Shown piece after piece: positions 12,032-23,903 of a stretch of DNA of 64,000 nucleotides (position 1 is the first letter of the stretch; each line of letters begins with the position of its first letter). Both the position numbers and the translations under genes were made by a program. The stretch spans positions 1 to 64,000 of the forward strand of contig CAJNOI010000244.1 in NCBI GenBank assembly GCA_905250115.1, written 5' to 3'. Source of the DNA: Adineta steineri (taxonomy: Eukaryota; Rotifera; Eurotatoria; Adinetida; Adinetidae). Below the pieces are notes generated by a model that worked only from the letters and a program-made list of their open reading frames with translations, was not told the origin of the DNA and did not search any database.

Positions 12032-12887
12032 TCAGTAATAATAAATAATTTCTAGTTAAATCGAGAAGATTGTTTACCAGCCGTGATTTTTTTTCTGTCC
12101 GTGTACGCACACGAAGCAAGATTTTATCATAAAATAAAATGTATAGAAAAGAGAAACGTATCAACCTCCCTTACGAGGTCGACACACATGCTTACATATA
12201 ATATATGACATAATATAATATCAACCTATTTTTATTCTTTTTTTCTTGTCAAGCATGATTTTAATTATATTCATATTTTTTATTTTTCTTGTTGTAAACA
12301 AATCTTTCGCATAAGAATGATATCATCAGATATCCAATTTGATAACAAATATGTCTGATTGTTATCCAAAATATTAAACAATTTTTCTTGTTTATTTCAA
12401 TAATTTGTTTTAATAAACTAATTATCTATCTACGTTCCGTTAAGACATGCTGATAAAGAGGATAACAAGTATAGAAATAACCTATGATGGACTTCTTTTT
12501 TTTTCTATTCCACTGATAATATTCTCTTTTGGCTTTTTTTTGTGTATTGTAGTATTTGTCGCTTAGATAAAGGCAGATGTTTCATGATTATTTACAATTA
12601 TCATAGAAAAAAAGGACATAATTTCTCCACAGGATACGTATGATCACGATTAAAGAAGAATCAGACTGTCAGTCACCTTTTTCTCTTGCTCTCTACATCA
12701 CCAATCTATATCATGTCGAAAATCAACATCAATACTGACGATACAATGATCTTTTTCTTCTTGAGAGATACGCCCAAGGTTTTCTCTTTTGTTATTATTG
12801 ATTCTCTTCTTATTCTTTTCTTCATACAACATAGTCACAATACACTAGCAGAATAACATTCATCTTCCACCATATAGATCACATAGA
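12032..12887. other. Divergent intergenic region
   Basis: Holds the upstream sequences of the PhyH-like gene (reads left) and the myosin light chain gene (reads right). AT-rich, with T-rich tracts at 12490-12545 and 12730-12840. No motif beyond general AT richness was identified. Confidence 0.5.
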
Positions 12888-13625
12888 ATGGCTGATGTAA
12901 GTTTGTACTAATATGTATATTTTGGTTTATTAAACTGTAAATTGTGTTTCCTTTTTTTTGTTCAAAAGAAAAAAGCAAAAAAAGCTGCTCAACGAGCTAG
13001 TAGTAATGTTTACTCTATGTTTGAACAAAAACAAGTCCAAGAATTTAAAGAAGCATTTGGATTAATGGATCAAGATAGAGATGGATCTATTTCATTGGAT
13101 GATCTTAAAGAAGTTTATTCATCGTTGGGTAAAGCACCAAAAGAATCTGATCTTAAACAAATGCTTGAAGAAACTGGTGGACCAGTCAATTTTACTAAAT
13201 TATTAACACTTTTTGGTGATCGACTTAATGGTTTGAAATAAACATAATTATTTATTCAATAATATTTTCTCTTTATAATAATAATAGGTACTGATGAAGA
13301 AGGTATTTTAATGAATGCATTTAAAACATTTGATAGCGAAGGAAAGGGTAATCTCAATAAAGACGCGTAAGTTATTGATTGTTTTTTTGTTAACGAAATA
13401 ATATCTATTTTCCTTTAGTCTTCGAGAATTATTAACAGCAACGGGAAAACCTGCGGAAAGACTATCTGATGTTGAAGTAAGAAGAAGACAAAAAGAATAT
13501 AATGAATTTATTTTATATTTTTATAGTTTAATCAAATGCTTGAAGGTGCACCAGTTGATCCTAAAGGTCTTCTTGATTATGCTGCATTTACTAAACTTAT
13601 CAAACGTGGAAAAGACGATGAATAG
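12888..13625 (+). CDS. Myosin regulatory light chain
   Basis: EF-hand light chain that wraps the IQ2 motif of the myosin II heavy-chain neck and controls motor activity through N-terminal phosphorylation. Five exons: 12888-12896 (only ATG GCT GAT), 12969-13230, 13288-13366, 13419-13476, 13527-13625, giving 168 residues, the standard length. The Lys-rich N-terminus ([18 protein letters not shown]) matches the kinase target region of muscle-type RLC, with Ser residues in RASSNV as likely phosphosites. The first EF-hand loop [12 protein letters not shown] is a good Ca/Mg site. The later loops (DSEGKGNLN and the C-terminal one) are degenerate, as in other RLCs. The nine-base first coding exon is typical of a start-codon microexon. 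Confidence 0.95.
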
Positions 13626-13741
13626 ACTGGTATCAGTCATACTATTTCTCAATTTGTTTTTTTCCTTGTTCCTCTAGTTTTATTTCAACATCTTTTTTTC
13701 TTCTGTAGTTTTGATAAAATACATATAATATAGAATTTTAT

Positions 13742-15277
13742 TTAATAGATAAAAGGAATAAGTGTATATTTTACATGTTCAATATAATGTTCATAAGCAC
13801 CTGTAGTACATGTATTTCGAAGTGTTTGATCGAAATAATGTGCTTTATAAATAGTCATGCCGATGATATAAAATGTATAAATCCATGGTGCGATGCATTT
13901 TACATCAGCTGGTAATGTCCAGCCAATAACCATAAGTATTTCAGCTAATAAATGAGGATTACGACACCATCGCCAACAACCACTTGTTAGAATTCGTTGA
14001 GAATCATTGACCATAACAGAATCATCTATATTAGAATTATTTAATGCTTGAAATGCTCTAAAAATGAATATATATTTATCAATATAAGACGTAAATTATT
14101 GTTAAGATAACTTACAAACGTTGACGTATAGCAAGACGTTGTAATAAAAAGCCCAAACTAAAAAAAATAATCGATGAAAGAAGAATATATGTATGAACAG
14201 GTTGATGACTTTTTCCAATGTAAAACTATAATTAAAAGAAAAAAACATTTTCTAAATATGGCATGATTAATAAATAATCTAACAGACTGAAGTAAGTGTT
14301 GCCATAAATGGTACCCAACAAAGATTAGTAAATAATGCATCGAAAGATGATGGTGGTGATATATCTAATGATTGACGTATCATTGTTGTTTCATTTATAA
14401 ATACATTGATAATGTAGATAGTTTGAAGAAGAATTGAAATTGTAAATCGAATAGATATTTGACGATTATATTTAAGAATAGTTAATAATAGAAGAAGATT
14501 TAATGCTGGCCAAAGTATAATTCCTGGACGAATGGAAATAAATAAATGAAAATCAAAATGAGTTTGTTTTTGATTATGATCATGCTCATTAAATGATATT
14601 GAAGAATAACGAGAAAAAAGTTTATTCGTTAATAAAATAAGACTAAGTATAAGTACGATTCCAAGATTAAATAAAGCCAATAAATAATAAGATTTGGTTA
14701 ATTCTCTTAATGGAATTTGTTCTCGAAAAATATACATTATTAAACAAGTAATGATGAAAGCAAATAAACTATTTGAATGATGTTTATAATAAATACTTGG
14801 TTGAGATTCTTTAAGATAAATAAGTTCTTCTTTACCGATATGTGGAAAATATCGAGCAAAAATCAATTGTAATATAAACCATAATAGAAGATATTGAATG
14901 ACAATAAGAGGATATTGTTGATATGGAGCATGACTTAATGGTCTATTCAAGTTATCTATATCAGGATTATAATGAAACCAATGTTGTACATATAAAAATA
15001 TTCCTATCCAACCGAGAGACATAATTAATGAATAAAAAGATAGAGAATGATCGAGAAATATTTGTTCATTACGCATAAGACTAATTCTTTTTGTTGTACG
15101 TTGAAATTTTTCCGGTAAATCAACATATTTCGATGGTAAAGCAATAACACTTCCATCCAAAAATTGACAAACATAATGATTATTATCTGTATAATCAATA
15201 ATACGAGCTTTATAATAATTCGATGTTGATGGCCATTTAGCCACAACGGATGTTCCAATTGAAATTAATGATGACAT
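13742..15277 (-). CDS. LBR: Lamin-B-receptor-like protein (Tudor + sterol-reductase fold)
   Basis: Three exons (14288-15277, 14116-14225, 13742-14057) close to 471 residues. The N-terminal 60 residues form a Tudor-like domain (SVVAKWPSTSNYYKARIIDY, YVCQFLDGSVIALP), as in LBR. Multiple hydrophobic segments of the ERG4/ERG24 sterol-reductase fold follow, ending LIPFIY like LBR (PYIY). Known LBR combines chromatin/lamin tethering at the inner nuclear membrane with C14-sterol reductase activity. Here the reductase signature is eroded: the family GWWGxxRHPNYLGD block reads GCWRWCRNPHLLAE, and the HREARDExxCxxKYG block reads YKAHYFDQTLRNTCTTGAY. Catalytic activity is therefore doubtful. The Arg/Ser stretch between Tudor and the membrane part is short. 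Identification as LBR-like is firm; enzyme function is not. Confidence 0.82.
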
Positions 15278-15403
15278 TGAAAATTGCTTTTTCTCTTTTA
15301 TACAATAGATATTCTATTTATAGTATGTTTAGCAACCGCGCGTATACAAGTTTATTTAAAATGATTAAGAATGTAAAAATATATAAATATGAAAAAAAAA
15401 ATC

Positions 15404-16063
15404 TTATAGTTGTTGAAGTACATCACGTTTAAAAATTTTAATTAAATGAAGTATTTTAAAAGCAAGTTTAAGTGTAATAACCATGAATACAGCTTGTAAT
15501 ATCGATAGAATTATCATTATCATACTAATTTGAAAGCCAATTCTCGATTGTGTACTATGTGATGGATGTTTTATATTGAAAATATTTAAAAATATTTCTC
15601 CACATATTAATATATATTGTAAAAAACCTAACCAAGTGAACTATCAATAGAAATATTGCTTAATATTATGAAAATAAATGAAAAACAAAATTCTTACAGT
15701 ATAGATTCCTACATGATTATATCGATATATAAATGTTAAACCACATCCATAATAGATAAATGAAAATACCATTGGTCCTAAAGCACGCATTGCCTGTCCA
15801 TAATTATCATCTTTACCTGTGATTACAAGTCGAATATCAATTATAAGAAGAATTACACATACAATCTAAATATTCTGATATAGTATCAACAAATCCGAAA
15901 TAAAATTTTATAAACTCACCAATTGAATAACTAAAAGAATAAGAAGATGTTTTCGTATACGAGAAAAATTATTATTCGTATCTAGTGATGATGTTAATAG
16001 ATGACTTTCACCACTTTCTGTAATTATTAACGATGAATCATCCGTTAATCTTTGATATTGCAT
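15404..16063 (-). CDS. Small multi-pass membrane protein, unknown family
   Basis: Three exons (15920-16063, 15698-15865, 15404-15640) join with phase-0 borders to 182 residues starting MQYQRLTDDSSL. The N-terminus is hydrophilic. Four hydrophobic stretches follow: HLLILLVIQLIVCVILLII, MVFSFIYYGCGLTFIY, FTWLGFLQYILICGEIFLNI and SMIMIILSILQAVFMVI. The tail is basic (KIFKRDVLQQL). I do not recognise the family. The layout is that of a four-helix membrane protein with short loops. Its stop lies only 126 bp from the start codon of the LBR-like gene, which reads the same way, so that gap must hold the LBR-like promoter, or the two could be co-transcribed. Confidence 0.72.
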
Positions 16064-16313
16064 GATATACTTCTATTCTATACAGATATATATTTCTGTT
16101 CTTTTATGATACATTCTCTCAGAATATATATATGAATGATAACAGATAGAATTCTTTCTATCTCGTCGTATGAATGTTATTTTTAAACGATGTATTATCG
16201 TTTGTTTATTATTTTTTTTTTGTAAAATAGTATCACGTATGTCTATACAATCATATATAACTTTTAAGAATAGAATTGAAAAGAATAATTGTTTGATAGA
16301 CAATATATTTGAA

Positions 16314-17527
16314 TTAATTCATTAATAAAATATTTAAATCCGATTGAGATGATTCATTTAGAAATTTTTCATAGGTTATTTGTCGATTTTGATTACGTTG
16401 AAGAAATTCATCATGTCTTGTCAATGCAAGTCGTGCAAATTTAACTGTTTGTGGTTGTAATTCATATCGATGTTGTCGAATAGAATCTTTTCGCTCTTGT
16501 TCATTTGATATAAGTAATAAATTTGAATTATCTATTAATTTCTCATTTGAATATTGTAATGATATATCTACATATATTTCAGATATAATCGCAAGAAGAT
16601 CAAGTATACGTTCAATTTCAATAACTTTTGATAAAAGTAAATTAATAATTAAATCACGATTAGTATCAATATCAAATTGAATAAATTGTTCTAAAATCCA
16701 ATTGAATTGAAGAAGAAAATAATTACTACTTGTTTCAGCTTGAACTGCTAAATGAGTAAATAAATCAGTAAGAAAATTCCATTGTATTGTGACATCTTCT
16801 ATTTGTAAAGTAATAACATTGTTAATTGTTAACATAGATATTAAAGAATTTAACTCTGCAAGAAGATTTTTGATTTCTTCAAATTTTATTTTTGAATTTC
16901 GTAAGATTTTTAAATAACCATTAACGATATTTTCATTTTTTGTCAATAAAGCAGATAATTTTATGTTAATTAGAGTTTTACTTCCTTTTTTAATCAAAAC
17001 AAGAATAGTTTTTAAATGAATAGGAACATTTTCTAAACTCCTATGAATACGATGCATATCTATACATAAATCTGTAAGATGATGTCGTATATTATCAGCT
17101 AGTTGAATAATTGTATGACGAAAAGAATTCAAACTTTTGATATATAGTGTACACTGATTTGAACCATTGTCAAGACTAAAATCTGTTTTTGATGCATGAA
17201 CTAGGAGAATATTTAAATAATTTGTAAGCATAGCATTAGCTAAAACATAATCTTGCCATTGTTCAGTTAGAAGATGATCACCACTTTTTCCTTCAGTTAA
17301 ATTTCGTGTAAACAAACTTTCTAGAATCAAATTTTATATACGAAACAGAAATCATACCTAACTTACTTTGTGTTACATTTAAAATTAATCCTTCTCGTAA
17401 ATCAATCTCTACTGTTTCGGTCATCACTGTACTCAGTAGCCATACAGTACATATCCAGATCGGAATAATTTTATCTAAGAATAGATTATACACAAATGAT
17501 TAATTATGAATATAAATACTTACTCAT
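16314..17527 (-). CDS. Secreted helical paralogue A (short class) of a five-gene array
   Basis: Three exons: a four-base first exon ATGA (17524-17527), 17367-17474 and 16314-17320, all phase 1, giving about 372 residues. The signal peptide is MNKIIPIWICTVWLLST. The body is all-helical by composition, with the array's N-terminal block (EQWQDY...NYLNILLVHASK) and C-terminal block (ARLALTRHDEF...YEKFL). It also has the shared VPIHLKT motif of the first helix pair and the IQWNFLTDLF motif before the C-terminal half. It lacks the hydrophobic-tipped hairpin that D and E have. Closest in look to B. Function unknown; see the array finding. Not a recognised family from sequence reading. Confidence 0.75.
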
Positions 17528-17722
17528 TGTTAGTATTGTAATATAAATCGCGCTTATGCACTTGTTAATATTTTAACATACTAAAATAATCAAATAGTTC
17601 TTTGTCAAAAGTGAAATAATGTAAAAAAAAATAAGATTTTAAATAATATATTCTTTCATTGAATGATTAAGAAGAAAAACAAGAAAACAAATTGGTAAAT
17701 CTCTCTCGTTTTATTCGTTCTT

Positions 17723-19037
17723 TCAACCAAGTAGACTCATTAAATCATCTGGCGAAGTTTCAGCTAAGAATTTTTCATAATTTGCTTTTCGATTTTTATC
17801 ACGTCGAATAAATCCTGAATGTCGTTCTGATGCAAGTCGTGCTATTTGAATCACTTGTTTTAATAAACCATATTGGAATTGTTTTAAATATCGTTTACGA
17901 TCTTCTTCCTTTGTTAAAAGAATTAAATGTCCATAACTACCTAACTCTTCATCCGTATAAAGAAACGACATATCAGTATAAACTTTCGTAATAGTTCCAA
18001 GAATATCAGATGTTTGATCAATTTCAATTATTGGTTTTAAAAGTATTGAAATGAATACATTACGATCACGATCAGTAAATCCAAGAACAGGATTAAGAAA
18101 TTGTTCTAAAACAAAGTTGAATTGTAATAAAAATTTATTACGTGTTACTTCTGCTCGTTCTGATAATTCTTTAATCATTTGAGTTAAATATGTCCATTGA
18201 ATTTTAATATCAGATACTTGTAAAGAAATCATTTGATCTGTTTGTGTCGTGGTTAATAGATGATTAATTTCAGTAAGAAGATTTAATACTTGTTCAAAAG
18301 ATTTTTCTGGTTTTCGAAGTACGACTAGACTATCGTTCGTTAATTTTTCTATATCATTAAATGAATCAGGAAAAAGCATTAAAAGTAACTCAAATGGTGC
18401 TTGTTTCATCAGCAAAACCATTGTTTTTAATTTTTCAGGAACCCTTTCTAAACCGGTATGCACTCTATTTAAATCTTCACGCGCTCCACTCAAAGCGTTA
18501 CGTGTTTCTGTAGCTAATTGAGAGACTGTTTGACGAAAAGATGTTTTATTTTGTACATATCCAACTGAATAACCACTCGGTATAGTAAAAGCAAAATCTT
18601 GTTTTGAAGCGTGTACCATTAAACTATTCAAATAATTAATACCCATAACATTACCAAGTATCCAGTCTTGCCATTCTTGAATTAAACGTTCATTTTCAAT
18701 CTTATGTTCAGCAAGATCTCTTGGTGCAATTGCTAAATATGATATATATATAAATAATAGAATGTTGAAAATTTCTGTGTTTCCTATAATCTTATCATAA
18801 AATAAAACAACTTCTGAAATGATTCTTTTTTGTAAAGATGCTTTCTCTTTCGAACGAAATAGTAAGATTTACCTGTGATGTAGCTTATCATAGAATCGAT
18901 GGAAAGATCTTCAGTTAAAGAATTCGCCAAGATAAACTGTTGATCATTGGCTATAAGCCAAATAAATAAAGCTACAGTTGATATTTGATATTTCAATCGA
19001 CAATATATTTATTATACTTACTTAAAAACATCCACAT
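17723..19037 (-). CDS. Secreted helical paralogue B (short class)
   Basis: Exons 19022-19037, 18873-18971 and 17723-18732, phase 1 at both joins, about 374 residues. The first exon encodes only MWMFL plus one base; exon 2 completes a signal peptide (LFIWLIANDQQFILA). Array blocks are QEWQDW...INYLNSLMVHASK near residue 60, VPEKLKT, IQWTYLTQMI and ARLASERHSGF...YEKFL. The protein ends SLLG, like the SIG/TIG ends of D and E. It lies 195 bp upstream of A in the same orientation. As in A, the stretch between the LLTEIN helix and the IQW helix is short, so no membrane-hairpin insert is present. Function unknown. Confidence 0.75.
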
Positions 19038-19185
19038 TTTTAATGATGAATAACTCGAATTTTATCTACAATATGGATAGTTTTATTATTCTTTTATAGA
19101 TTTAAAAATAGTATTTGAAAATTTTATTTAATAATTCAAACACAAAGTTTTAATATGTATTTTATTCTGTCTTATTTATTCTAAT

Positions 19186-20436
19186 TCAAGCAGCAACAGG
19201 ATCTTTTAAATAAGTAGAATATAATTCATTTCGGCCAGGACTTGTAGCAGCAAATTCATTTTGACGTACTTGAGCAAGTCGAGCAACTTTTACTGATTGC
19301 GCTATTGTACTTTGCCATAATTGTCGTTGACTCAATGCTCGTAGTGATTCCGTTGCGAGACCAAGATATGGTCTATGTGCGACAATTTGGTTTGCCATAT
19401 GTTCATTTGATATCTCATCGTAACTAAGTGCCATCATATTTAATAGATGTGACGATTGATCAATAGCAATTGCAGCTGGAATAAGTTTATCAAGATGACT
19501 GCGACGTTGGGTTTCAGTGGTAAGATTATTTGCTGCTTCAGTTGGGCTAATAAAACTGTTGGTAATTCTTGTTTCAGTGATATCAGCTCGATCTGAGAAT
19601 TTTTTGAAAAGTTTTACCAAAAGACTCCATTGTGTTTGTATATCATTCGCATAGGCTTTTGCTTCCGTTAAATAATCGGCATCTTCTCCTTCTGCTGGTG
19701 ATGTAGAGGTAAGCAATGTTACAAGTTCTTTAAGTATTGCTTCAACCGTAAGAAAACGTTCAAGTGTTGGTTTAGTAACAGCTGCTCCTTCATTAGCAGC
19801 ACGCTGAACATTTTTCAATGTATATGGTAAAAGTGTCTTTAAAAGAGCACTAGGCGCCGTTTGTATTAAGAGTAAACCTGCGTTTATATGATCTGGAATT
19901 TGATCCATATTACTTCTAGTACGAACAAGATCATCACTAGCAAGTTTAAAAGCAGTTTGCATATCTGTTGATATTCGAGAAAGTATGGCAGGTAAAGGTT
20001 GAGCAACGCTAAGATATTGAGGCGTAACTCCAACAGGAGCAGTTAAAATTTGACTTTTGCGTGATGCAAGTACCATAAATAAACCAAGATAATTGACTAC
20101 TGTAGGTCCAGCCAAGATGAGATCTTCCCATTCACGATCGACTTCAGGAGCTAACGTTGTTGTAGTTGTAGTCGTTGTTGTTGTAGTTGTAGTCGTTGTA
20201 GTAGTTGTTGTTGTTGTCGTAGGTACAGCTGTTGTCGTAGGTGGAGCTGTTGTCGTAGGTGCTTCTGTAGCCATTTCTACTGTAGTCTCATACAGATAAT
20301 CTTCGGTAACAGGCACAGAATAGGTTTTGCTGATCAGTAATATCACAACCGTGAGAAAGGTGATTAATGTATCTGATAATATTTGTTAAAAATGTATTTA
20401 TTATGAATTACTAAGAATAAATATAGACTTACTCAT
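19186..20436 (-). CDS. Secreted helical paralogue C with Thr-rich stalk (short class)
   Basis: Two exons: ATGA (20433-20436) and 19186-20372, phase 1, about 396 residues. The signal peptide is MNTLITFLTVVILLISKTYS. An acidic stretch follows, then about 45 residues made almost only of Thr, Pro and Ala (20155-20270). This looks like a mucin-type O-glycosylated stalk and is absent from the other four paralogues. The helical body starts at REWEDLILAGPTVVNYLG (about residue 85) with ASRK in place of ASK. It has QIPDHIN, IQTQWSLLVKLFKKFSDRA and ARLAQVRQNEF...LYSTYL. It is the short class, without the hydrophobic hairpin. A TATA-like element lies about 80 bp upstream of the ATG. Function unknown. 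Confidence 0.77.
20155..20270 (-). repeat. Thr-codon (ACA/ACT) low-complexity tract in paralogue C
   Basis: Imperfect trinucleotide repeat (GTT/TGT/AGT units on the plus strand) encoding the poly-Thr stalk with three PTTTA/APPTTTA-type units at its N-terminal side. The length is probably variable between alleles. The opposite strand reads as poly-Val, which is a shadow. Confidence 0.85.
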
Positions 20437-21469
20437 AATTAAGCTTCGAAAATTGTCAATAACTAACTTTTATTCCAATGAAGAAGTCCGTGAAAGATAG
20501 GAATTGCATTGGGGTATAAATACGGACAGAAATATTCATGTATTTGCTTTTCATTATCGAAGGATTTAGTGTCTTTACCATTAAATCATAACTTTAAGAG
20601 CATAATAAATATCTTAATCCTTATTTTAGCACAAAAATTATTTTTCGTCGAAAACATAGTCACATTAGATGAAAATCTATCATTCCGTGAAAACAATTTA
20701 TTATTTGAAAGACTTATAATAACAATCTTAAGTAATGGTAAATATTTTATTAAAAAGATATCAGTAAATATTAATGCATATATGATAATAAGATTTACAA
20801 AACAATTGAAGTATGGTAGAAAACTGTACTATTCAAATTATTTCTTTTTTTTGAAACATCTAAAGGCTATATATTGGATATGTTAATAAAAATTAAGATT
20901 CTATGAAATAATGATAAAATATTTCGAAAACCTAAATGAATTCAATTTATCTTTAACAAATATGATCATTTATTATTTATTAGCTGTAGTTAGAAATTAA
21001 AATAAAATAATAATAAAGCTATTCATATGAAAGAGGATCATTTTTCATGTACTTTTTCTTTTCTTATAGATATTAAACATGTGATTTTCATTGTATTATC
21101 AGCTGTGAAATCTTCTCAAACAGAAGCATTACTTCTTTTCGAAAACAAAGTGATAATATGTTTTTAATCCTGCATCTTAAATCATTGATAACAGGTGTAT
21201 TGATACTGATAAGCCTATCATCATATAATATGTCTGAAAGAATCAAGAAAAATAAAAAAATTAAATTTCGCCGAAGAGCGAGCCATTTTCTAATCATATA
21301 CTCAAAATATGAAATTTTTCATCGAATATACATCAAAAACTAAAAATAAATACATATCATTCAATAAAGAACTATTCTCTAGATATAGAAGAATGTATAG
21401 ATTGTTTATTTATTTTTTTAAATTCTAATATATCTACATTTTTGTTATTTATCAATATTCAAAATAATT
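20437..21469. other. Gap in the array between C and D
   Basis: About 1.0 kb. It holds the C upstream region and the D 3' flank. A 125-codon open frame (20509-20886 plus) and a 69-codon frame (21088-21297 minus) show none of the array motifs, no signal peptide and strong AT bias, and are judged chance. A decayed sixth copy could be hidden here, but I see no convincing block. Confidence 0.5.
20512..20523 (-). promoter_or_regulatory. Candidate TATA box for paralogue C
   Basis: GTATAAATAC, a palindromic TATA-like element at about 20514-20523, sits about 80 bp upstream of the minus-strand ATG at 20436, a spacing that fits a short 5' UTR. Predicted by position only. Confidence 0.4.
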
Positions 21470-23547
21470 TTAACCAATAGAACCTTCTAAATCTTCTTCA
21501 GCTACTTGAGCTAAAAATCGTTCATATTCTTCGCGACGTGCTTTGTTACGTATATTATACTCATTTTGTCGAGATTGAGCTAATTGCATAACTTTTGTTG
21601 AAATTAAAGTTGTATTTGAGGAGATTAAACGTAATTGAGCGGATCGTTCACTAGACGTTTGTAATTGAAGTAATTTATCCATACTGAGAACTTGTCCAAT
21701 CATATAATCAGAAGAAATATCATAATAAGTTTTAGACATAACATAGAGTAAATGAGCACCTCGTTCTATTTCTTGACATGTAATACTTAAAATTTCAACA
21801 AAAAGTTCTCGATCACTTGGTTCAATTAATACGTTATGTGCTTGTGCGTCTTTAATGGCATTGATGAATTCATGTACAATAATCTAGATAAAGAGAAAAT
21901 AAAATATGTCATGTAATTTTTTTTGAAAAAATAAATGTTACTATTCCTTACCTGTTGTGTACTATCGGCTTGAATGGTTAATTTGGAAAAGAATTGAATC
22001 AAACGTCCCCATTGTTCTTTTATTTGATTCATTTGTAAGATAGATTCAATAAGAATATCCATAATTTCTTTTTCACTCAGTCTATCTAAATCAAGAGCAG
22101 CAATTTTATTAATTATATCAATGAGTTTTTGTTGTTCAGCTGCTTGTTGTTGAGCGAAAGCAGCATGACGTTTTTCAGCTTCCTCTAATAATTGACGTAA
22201 ATGATTTGCTTTAGCTATAGCATTTTGTTTAGCTGTTTCAGCTGCTGCTTGTGCTGCTTGAAGAGCAGCTTGATTATTGTAACATAATCCTAAGACACAT
22301 CCAAGGATGCGTAGTGGAGCAGTGACAATCGCCACGACTACATTAATTATTTTACGAAAAATTTTTTTAAACCATCCACGAACAGTCGGAATCGAATTAT
22401 AGGCTAATTGATATTCTTCGCGAGCTTTTTCCAGTTCTCGTCGAGCATCATCATATTGACTAGTGATAGAATTAATATTGTTGTTGAGATTTTGTTGTTC
22501 ATCTTTAGCGTTGTCGATTTGTGCTTGAATTTGAGCAACAATATTCGTTTGTGATGAATGAGTATTTGTATTTGCTTCTATAATTTCAGCAATAAGTTCT
22601 TGTACAGAAGAAAATTTATCAAATGTTCTTCTCGCTAGTGAGGCACTTTCATTAGCAATTCTACCAATAGTATTTAATGTGTTTGGAAGCATCATTTCGA
22701 TTATCATAGGTGAACCGGCAAGAACTATTTTGAGAGCTGTTTTAACATGACCTGGTACTTGTTGAACTTTGAGTTGAATACTATCCATAGCGGTGTGCGC
22801 GCCATGAAGAGCTGCGAACATAGAACCTGCGACTTGGGCAAGTGTCGCTTTAAAAGAACTTGGATCTTTTATGTATTGAAAGGTAAAATGTGGTGGAGGA
22901 GTCAATGGAAAGTCACGTTTACTAGCAAGAACAAGAAGATTACCAATATAATTAACTGTTAGCGGTCCGGCGGACATCAAATACACCCATTCACCATCGA
23001 TATTATCTTGTAATGTAAGTTGATCATCAAGTTTATCATCAAAAATTACTTCGTATGGATCATCTTCCATAGCACGAGATAACGAACCTAGAAGAATATT
23101 TAGAAATAAGTCTACTATTTAAGTTAAGATCTTGTATCTTTACAGGCAATACAAATATATACTGTGAAGAAAGAATCCTTTTCTGCTACTTACCACCTAA
23201 TGTATCATCATTGTGCATTAATTCTAGTAAAAACTCATCGTCATCCATTTGCGGAATATTATAGAGTTTTTGACGGTCCATATTAATAACTCTTTGTATG
23301 AAACGATCACTGAATGGATTCAATGATCTATCTGTAGGCAGAAAAACTGGATGATCAAGTGTTGTTGCATACACATCACCTGTCATCATTGCCATTGTAT
23401 ACATCAAACAGATCAATAAAGGTACTATAATAAAAATTTAATTTTTAGTGAAAAGATTATTCGAGTCGATGATGAACTTTAGATTCATGTATTTAGTTCC
23501 CATGCAAAACAGGTTTATATTTAAGAAAAATACTTACAACTGATCAT
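21470..23547 (-). CDS. Secreted helical paralogue D with hydrophobic hairpin (long class)
   Basis: Exons 23538-23547 (ATGATCAGTT), 23194-23424, 21952-23087 and 21470-21883 close to about 596 residues. The signal peptide is MISLPLLICLMYTMAMMTG. A propeptide-like acidic segment shared with E follows (NPFSDRFI...IPQMDDDEFL). The array block is GEWVYLMSAGPLTVNYIGN...VLASKRDF. After the helix VPGHVKT...LLPNT-like region comes a long coiled coil (about residues 266-312), then a hydrophobic segment (about 329-350, VVVAIVTAPLRILGCVLGLC) preceded by basic residues (FKKIFRK). A second Ala/Glu/Gln-rich coiled coil follows (351-416), then IKEQWGRLIQFFSKL and the C-terminal block MQLAQSRQNEY...YERFL. The helix / hydrophobic tip / helix layout resembles alpha-helical pore-forming proteins (ClyA/HBL/XaxA class), but no family assignment is claimed. 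Confidence 0.8.
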
Positions 23548-23903
23548 TTTATCGTCGATTGAATTACACAAAAATATTCTTCGAAAGAAGAAATATTGTA
23601 TAGAATACAAATGATTTTGAATATCTTTCTATATATAGAAAGAAACAACGACAGATGCACAACCAACAAGTTTGTTCTCATCAATCAAGCTCTTGCTGAT
23701 TTTATTCTCGTCATACTTCGAACCTATGTCTGTTAGATAAGACTGCTTTTCGCCGAAAAGATATCCATGAACCAATTGATGGAAAAAATAATTATTTGTT
23801 ACAGCTGTTTTGTGACTATGAAGTTTAAGCCTATAAAAAGAAGCGACTTGACTGAATATAGCAGTACAGTGAACGTGCATTCTTCAAACTATAATAGATA
23901 AAG
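23548..23903. promoter_or_regulatory. Shared divergent promoter of paralogues D and E
   Basis: 356 bp between two start codons pointing away from each other. For E, TATAAAAAG at about 23832-23840 lies 64 bp before the ATG at 23904. For D, a TATATA element at about 23629-23638 lies about 85 bp before the ATG at 23547. Both fit TATA-driven transcription with short leaders. Shared control of the two long-class genes is an inference from layout. Confidence 0.5.

Noticed and set aside
20093-20299. Plus-strand open frame with a long poly-Val stretch
   Set aside because: Exact antisense of the poly-Thr tract of paralogue C; arises from the trinucleotide repeat.
20509-20886. 125-codon plus-strand frame between paralogues C and D
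   Set aside because: No array motif, no signal peptide, composition typical of AT-rich spacer.
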